NCBI GenBank assembly: GCA_002429455.1
Contig: DIZU01000114.1
Location: forward strand, 1-8,507
Direction: 5' to 3'
Length of the DNA stretch: 8,507 nt
Source of the DNA: Methylotenera sp. UBA6020
GTDB taxonomy: Bacteria > Pseudomonadota > Gammaproteobacteria > Burkholderiales > Methylophilaceae
Below the pieces are notes generated by a model. The model worked only from the letters and a program-made list of their open reading frames with translations. It ran no database searches and was not told the origin of the DNA. The first letter of the stretch is position 1. Each line of letters begins with the position of its first letter. Made by a program: the position numbers and the translations under genes. Positions 6,154 through 8,507 of this stretch are shown here, piece by piece.

Positions 6154-7681
6154 ATGGAGCGTGGTCAGAAAAAGAATAAGGTCAATGGCAGGTTGTTGAT
6201 CAGCTTAACGCTGATGTTTGGCATCCAGCTTGGGCTAGCAGGATGCATCAGCATGTCAGGGATATTGCCGCATGCACACACCAAAAGTGCCAATACACTT
6301 GATGCCGGTAAGAGCATTACGGCGGCGTCAACCATTATCTGGCCAAACGAGACCTGGTGGAAAACTTACCGTGACCCACAACTCGACGCTTTGATTGCCA
6401 AAACAATTACCGATAGCCCTACGCTGGGCGTTGCTCAAGCGCGCGTTGCATTGTCGCAGGCATTTGCCCAGAGCATGCACGCAGAAACTTTACCTAATAT
6501 CAGCGGCGATGTGTCAATAACGCGTGAGCGCTTTACTGCGCTGCAATTCATCCCACCGCCATGGGCTGGTAATTTTGACTGGAACAACAAGGTTCAGCTC
6601 TCACTCGCTTACGATCTTGACCTGTGGGGCCGTCAAGAAAGTATTTGGCGTGCATCAGTAGATGAAACACGTGCCGCTGCAGCAGAAATGCAACAGGTAA
6701 AACTGGCGCTGGTAACGGCTATAGTGCAAAGCTATATCCAGCTGTCCATGGAATATTGCCTACGAGATATCGCTGTAGAACGGCTTGTACAAGTTGAGCA
6801 ACGAGTTGCCATAGCGCGACGCGGCAAGGCGGCAGGCATCGGCACTGAAATGGAAATTAGCGAGCTGGAAATACCACTGCCGCATGCTCGCGCGCAAATC
6901 GAAGCCATTGACGCGCACATTGCACTGCTGGGGAACCAGATTGCCGCGCTTTCCGGACAAGGACCTGGCGCAGGCGAGCGCATCACGCGGCCAGTGCTAG
7001 TGCTTGATGCACCAATTGGCCTGCCGGATCAATTGCCCGCCAACTTGGTCGGTCGCCGTCCGGATATCCTGGCACATCGCTGGCGCGTAGAGGCCGCGCA
7101 ACAGAATATCGATGGCGCCAAGGCCGCGTTCTATCCCAACATCAATCTAATTGCCTTTGTCGGTTTTCAGGCGCTTGGATTTGGCCAGCTGATCAGTAAT
7201 GCCGCTGCCATCGGTGGCATCGGTCCGGCGATATCACCTGCCAATTTTCGATGGGGGGCGCAGACGCGGCAATCTATCCGCAAAAACTGCCGTCTATGAT
7301 ATTGCTGTAGAAAATTACAATGGCGTTCTTGTGCAGGCATTACAAGATGTTTCTAATCAGATGGTAGTGCTGCAATCAAATGCAAAGCAGCGAATAGAGG
7401 CCGAAGCTGCGCTGGGGCATGCCCGCAAAACCTTTAGCTTGGCGCAGGCAAGCTATCGTGCCGGGCTGGACAACTATCAACATGTGCTGGATGCCAGAAT
7501 TTCTGTGCTCCATCAGCAGGAAATCATTGTGCAGATGCAAGCAGTGCGTCTGGATGCCTATGCCGGCTTGATGCGAGCCTTGGGCGGCGGAACTCTGGAA
7601 GGCAAGATGGAAGGTGCTATGGAGGGTGCGATGGAAGCCACCCAAAAAAAGGATCAAGCCAAGATTGAGCGGTTACGTTAA
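6154..7681 (+). pseudogene. Outer-membrane efflux factor lipoprotein (NodT/OprM type), split by a one-base frameshift
   Basis: This would be the TolC-like outer-membrane channel of a tripartite exporter. ATG 6154 follows AGAAGG (6140-6145) by eight bases; an in-frame GTG at 6145 overlaps that site and is rejected. A lipoprotein signal ends in LAGC with Cys31. Family marks are WWKTYRDPQLDALI (68-81) starting the first OEP repeat, DLDLWGRQE, and GRRPDI (300-305) starting the second. After Ser361 the frame reads 28 bases of nonsense-like codons (PANFRWG) to a stop at 7297-7299. The +1 frame resumes exactly at CTG 7238 with LPIFDGGRRRGNLSAKTA, the conserved motif, and continues to 7681. One extra C at 7237/7238 explains this; repaired, the protein is about 508 residues, normal for the family. 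It is either a real lesion or a sequence error. As read, the product is 381 residues and lacks the last helices. Confidence 0.85.
7598..7633 (+). repeat. Three 12-bp in-frame repeats in the outer-membrane factor tail
   Basis: Three consecutive 12-base units encode EGKM-EGAM-EGAM in the C-terminal tail of the outer-membrane factor, followed by a partial EA. The repeat lies after the conserved channel domain, in a charged extension where length change should be tolerated. Confidence 0.6.
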
Positions 7682-7683
7682 TC

Positions 7684-8507
7684 ATGTTTAGCTTGCTTGC
7701 TGCTCGTAGCCGTAACCGCCGCATGCTAGCCGTATTGCGGTCGGTCTTGCGTGACTGGTGGAACGAAGAGGCTGTCATCATTGGCTACATCCTCAAGGTT
7801 TTGCTTGCCTGTCTGCTAGCAATGTGGCTATCACTAAGGTTTGAGTTAGAGCAGCCGCGCACGGCAATGTTGACGGTAGCCATCGTCATGCAGTCGCGCG
7901 CCGGCATGGTTTTTACCAAAAGCTTTTATCGATTACTGGGTACGCTAGTGGGCATCGCCGTGTCACTGCTATTGGTGGCAATGTTTGCACAGGAGCGCGT
8001 ACTGTTTTTATTGTGCATGGCGCTATGGATCGGATTCTGCACCGCAGGTTCCATGGTATTCCGCAACCATCAATCATACGGTTTCGTGCTGGCAGGCTAC
8101 ACGTTGTGTATCGTTGGCTTGCCGGCCACGATCAACCCAGATCAGGCCTTCAATATTGGCGTTACGCGTATTTCTGAAATCCTGATCGGGCTGTTGTGCG
8201 CCATAATAGTAAGTGATTTGATTTTTCCGCAGCGAATGTGGGGAGTAATGCTGGCCATAGTGCGTAAGCGTTTCAGCGACTTTTCATATTTACTACGCTC
8301 AATCACGCTTGATTCGACCATGGCAAGCTCTACACAACCAGCCGTATTGAGGTTTGTAAGCGATATTTTTAGTCTGGAGTCCTATCGTGCTTCCAGTGCT
8401 ATGGAAAATGACGATTCACGCAGCCACCGACTGCGCTTAAGCCTACTTAACGCCGAGTTTATGGAGGTATCGACCAGTTTTCACGCGTTGGAGCAATTGT
8501 TGCGTCG
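7684..8507 (+). CDS. FUSC family exporter (fusaric/aromatic acid resistance type), N-terminal part
   Basis: The open frame starts at ATG 7684, two bases after the stop of the preceding gene, and runs 274 codons to the window edge without a stop; the 3' end lies outside. About six membrane helices are visible, near residues 31-52, 59-75, 82-100, 106-125, 132-149 and 163-181. A soluble region begins after SDLIFPQRMW. The stretch SFYRLLGTLVGIAVSLLL, then MVFRNHQSYGFVLAGYTLCIVGLPA and ILIGLLCAIIVSDLIFP, is typical of FUSC/AaeB-like inner-membrane exporters. These work with a periplasmic adaptor and an outer-membrane factor to expel aromatic acids; the substrate here is unknown. There is only a weak ribosome site (GAG within GATTGAGCGG), so translation probably depends on coupling to the upstream gene, which is frameshifted. 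Full-length relatives are about 650-720 residues. Confidence 0.88.
   Translation, partial: MFSLLAARSRNRRMLAVLRSVLRDWWNEEAVIIGYILKVLLACLLAMWLSLRFELEQPRTAMLTVAIVMQSRAGMVFTKSFYRLLGTLVGIAVSLLLVAMFAQERVLFLLCMALWIGFCTAGSMVFRNHQSYGFVLAGYTLCIVGLPATINPDQAFNIGVTRISEILIGLLCAIIVSDLIFPQRMWGVMLAIVRKRFSDFSYLLRSITLDSTMASSTQPAVLRFVSDIFSLESYRASSAMENDDSRSHRLRLSLLNAEFMEVSTSFHALEQLLR

Noticed and set aside
7253..7258. Programmed frameshift or phase variation at the six-G run
   Set aside because: A shift here would leave the conserved L-P-I-F-D-G-G motif unread, and six Gs is short for phase variation. The break maps upstream at 7237/7238.
1..8507. tRNA, rRNA, CRISPR array, transposase or integrase
   Set aside because: I saw no cloverleaf, regular spaced repeats, or recombinase motif on either strand by eye.

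Overview
The window looks like the chromosome of a Gram-negative, probably betaproteobacterial, bacterium. A Methylophilaceae or Nitrosomonadales-like host is my guess from protein flavour and moderate GC; I could not run a search. All supported genes lie on the + strand.

Layout. (1) Positions 24-374 encode a small four-helix membrane protein of the DUF3147 type. (2) Positions 488-2626 encode a YgiQ-type radical SAM protein. (3) A 200-bp gap (2627-2826) holds a 12-bp palindrome overlapping an 11-bp direct repeat, a candidate promoter, and two tandem related stem-loops. (4) Positions 2827-5437 form a compact chromate/oxidative-stress operon: the two-domain chromate exporter ChrA, a Fe/Mn superoxide dismutase with a twin-arginine (Tat) signal in the slot where ChrC sits in known chr operons, and a stand-alone ChrB C-terminal-type chromate-resistance protein. 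No DNA-binding ChrB N-terminal domain is present. A nested stem-loop spans the last stop codon. (5) Positions 5551-8507 form a MarR-controlled efflux cassette: a MarR regulator, a NodT/OprM-type outer-membrane factor lipoprotein gene split by a one-base frameshift, and the 5' part of a FUSC-family (fusaric acid/aromatic acid exporter type) inner-membrane protein that runs off the window.

How they work together. ChrA would expel chromate, the SOD would deal with superoxide made during Cr(VI) reduction, and the ChrB-domain protein would act in chromate resistance. In the second cassette MarR would repress itself and the efflux genes. The 12-bp core TAGTACGGWWCC occurs both inside the putative marR promoter spacer and just before the outer-membrane factor gene. 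The outer-membrane factor and FUSC protein would be parts of a tripartite exporter; the periplasmic adaptor is expected beyond the window.

Points most worth a second look: the SOD keeps all four metal ligands but has Ala where the active-site gateway Tyr normally sits; the shared MarR operator; the outer-membrane factor frameshift, which may also uncouple translation of the FUSC gene; and the tandem hairpins upstream of chrA. No RNA gene, CRISPR array or insertion sequence was seen.
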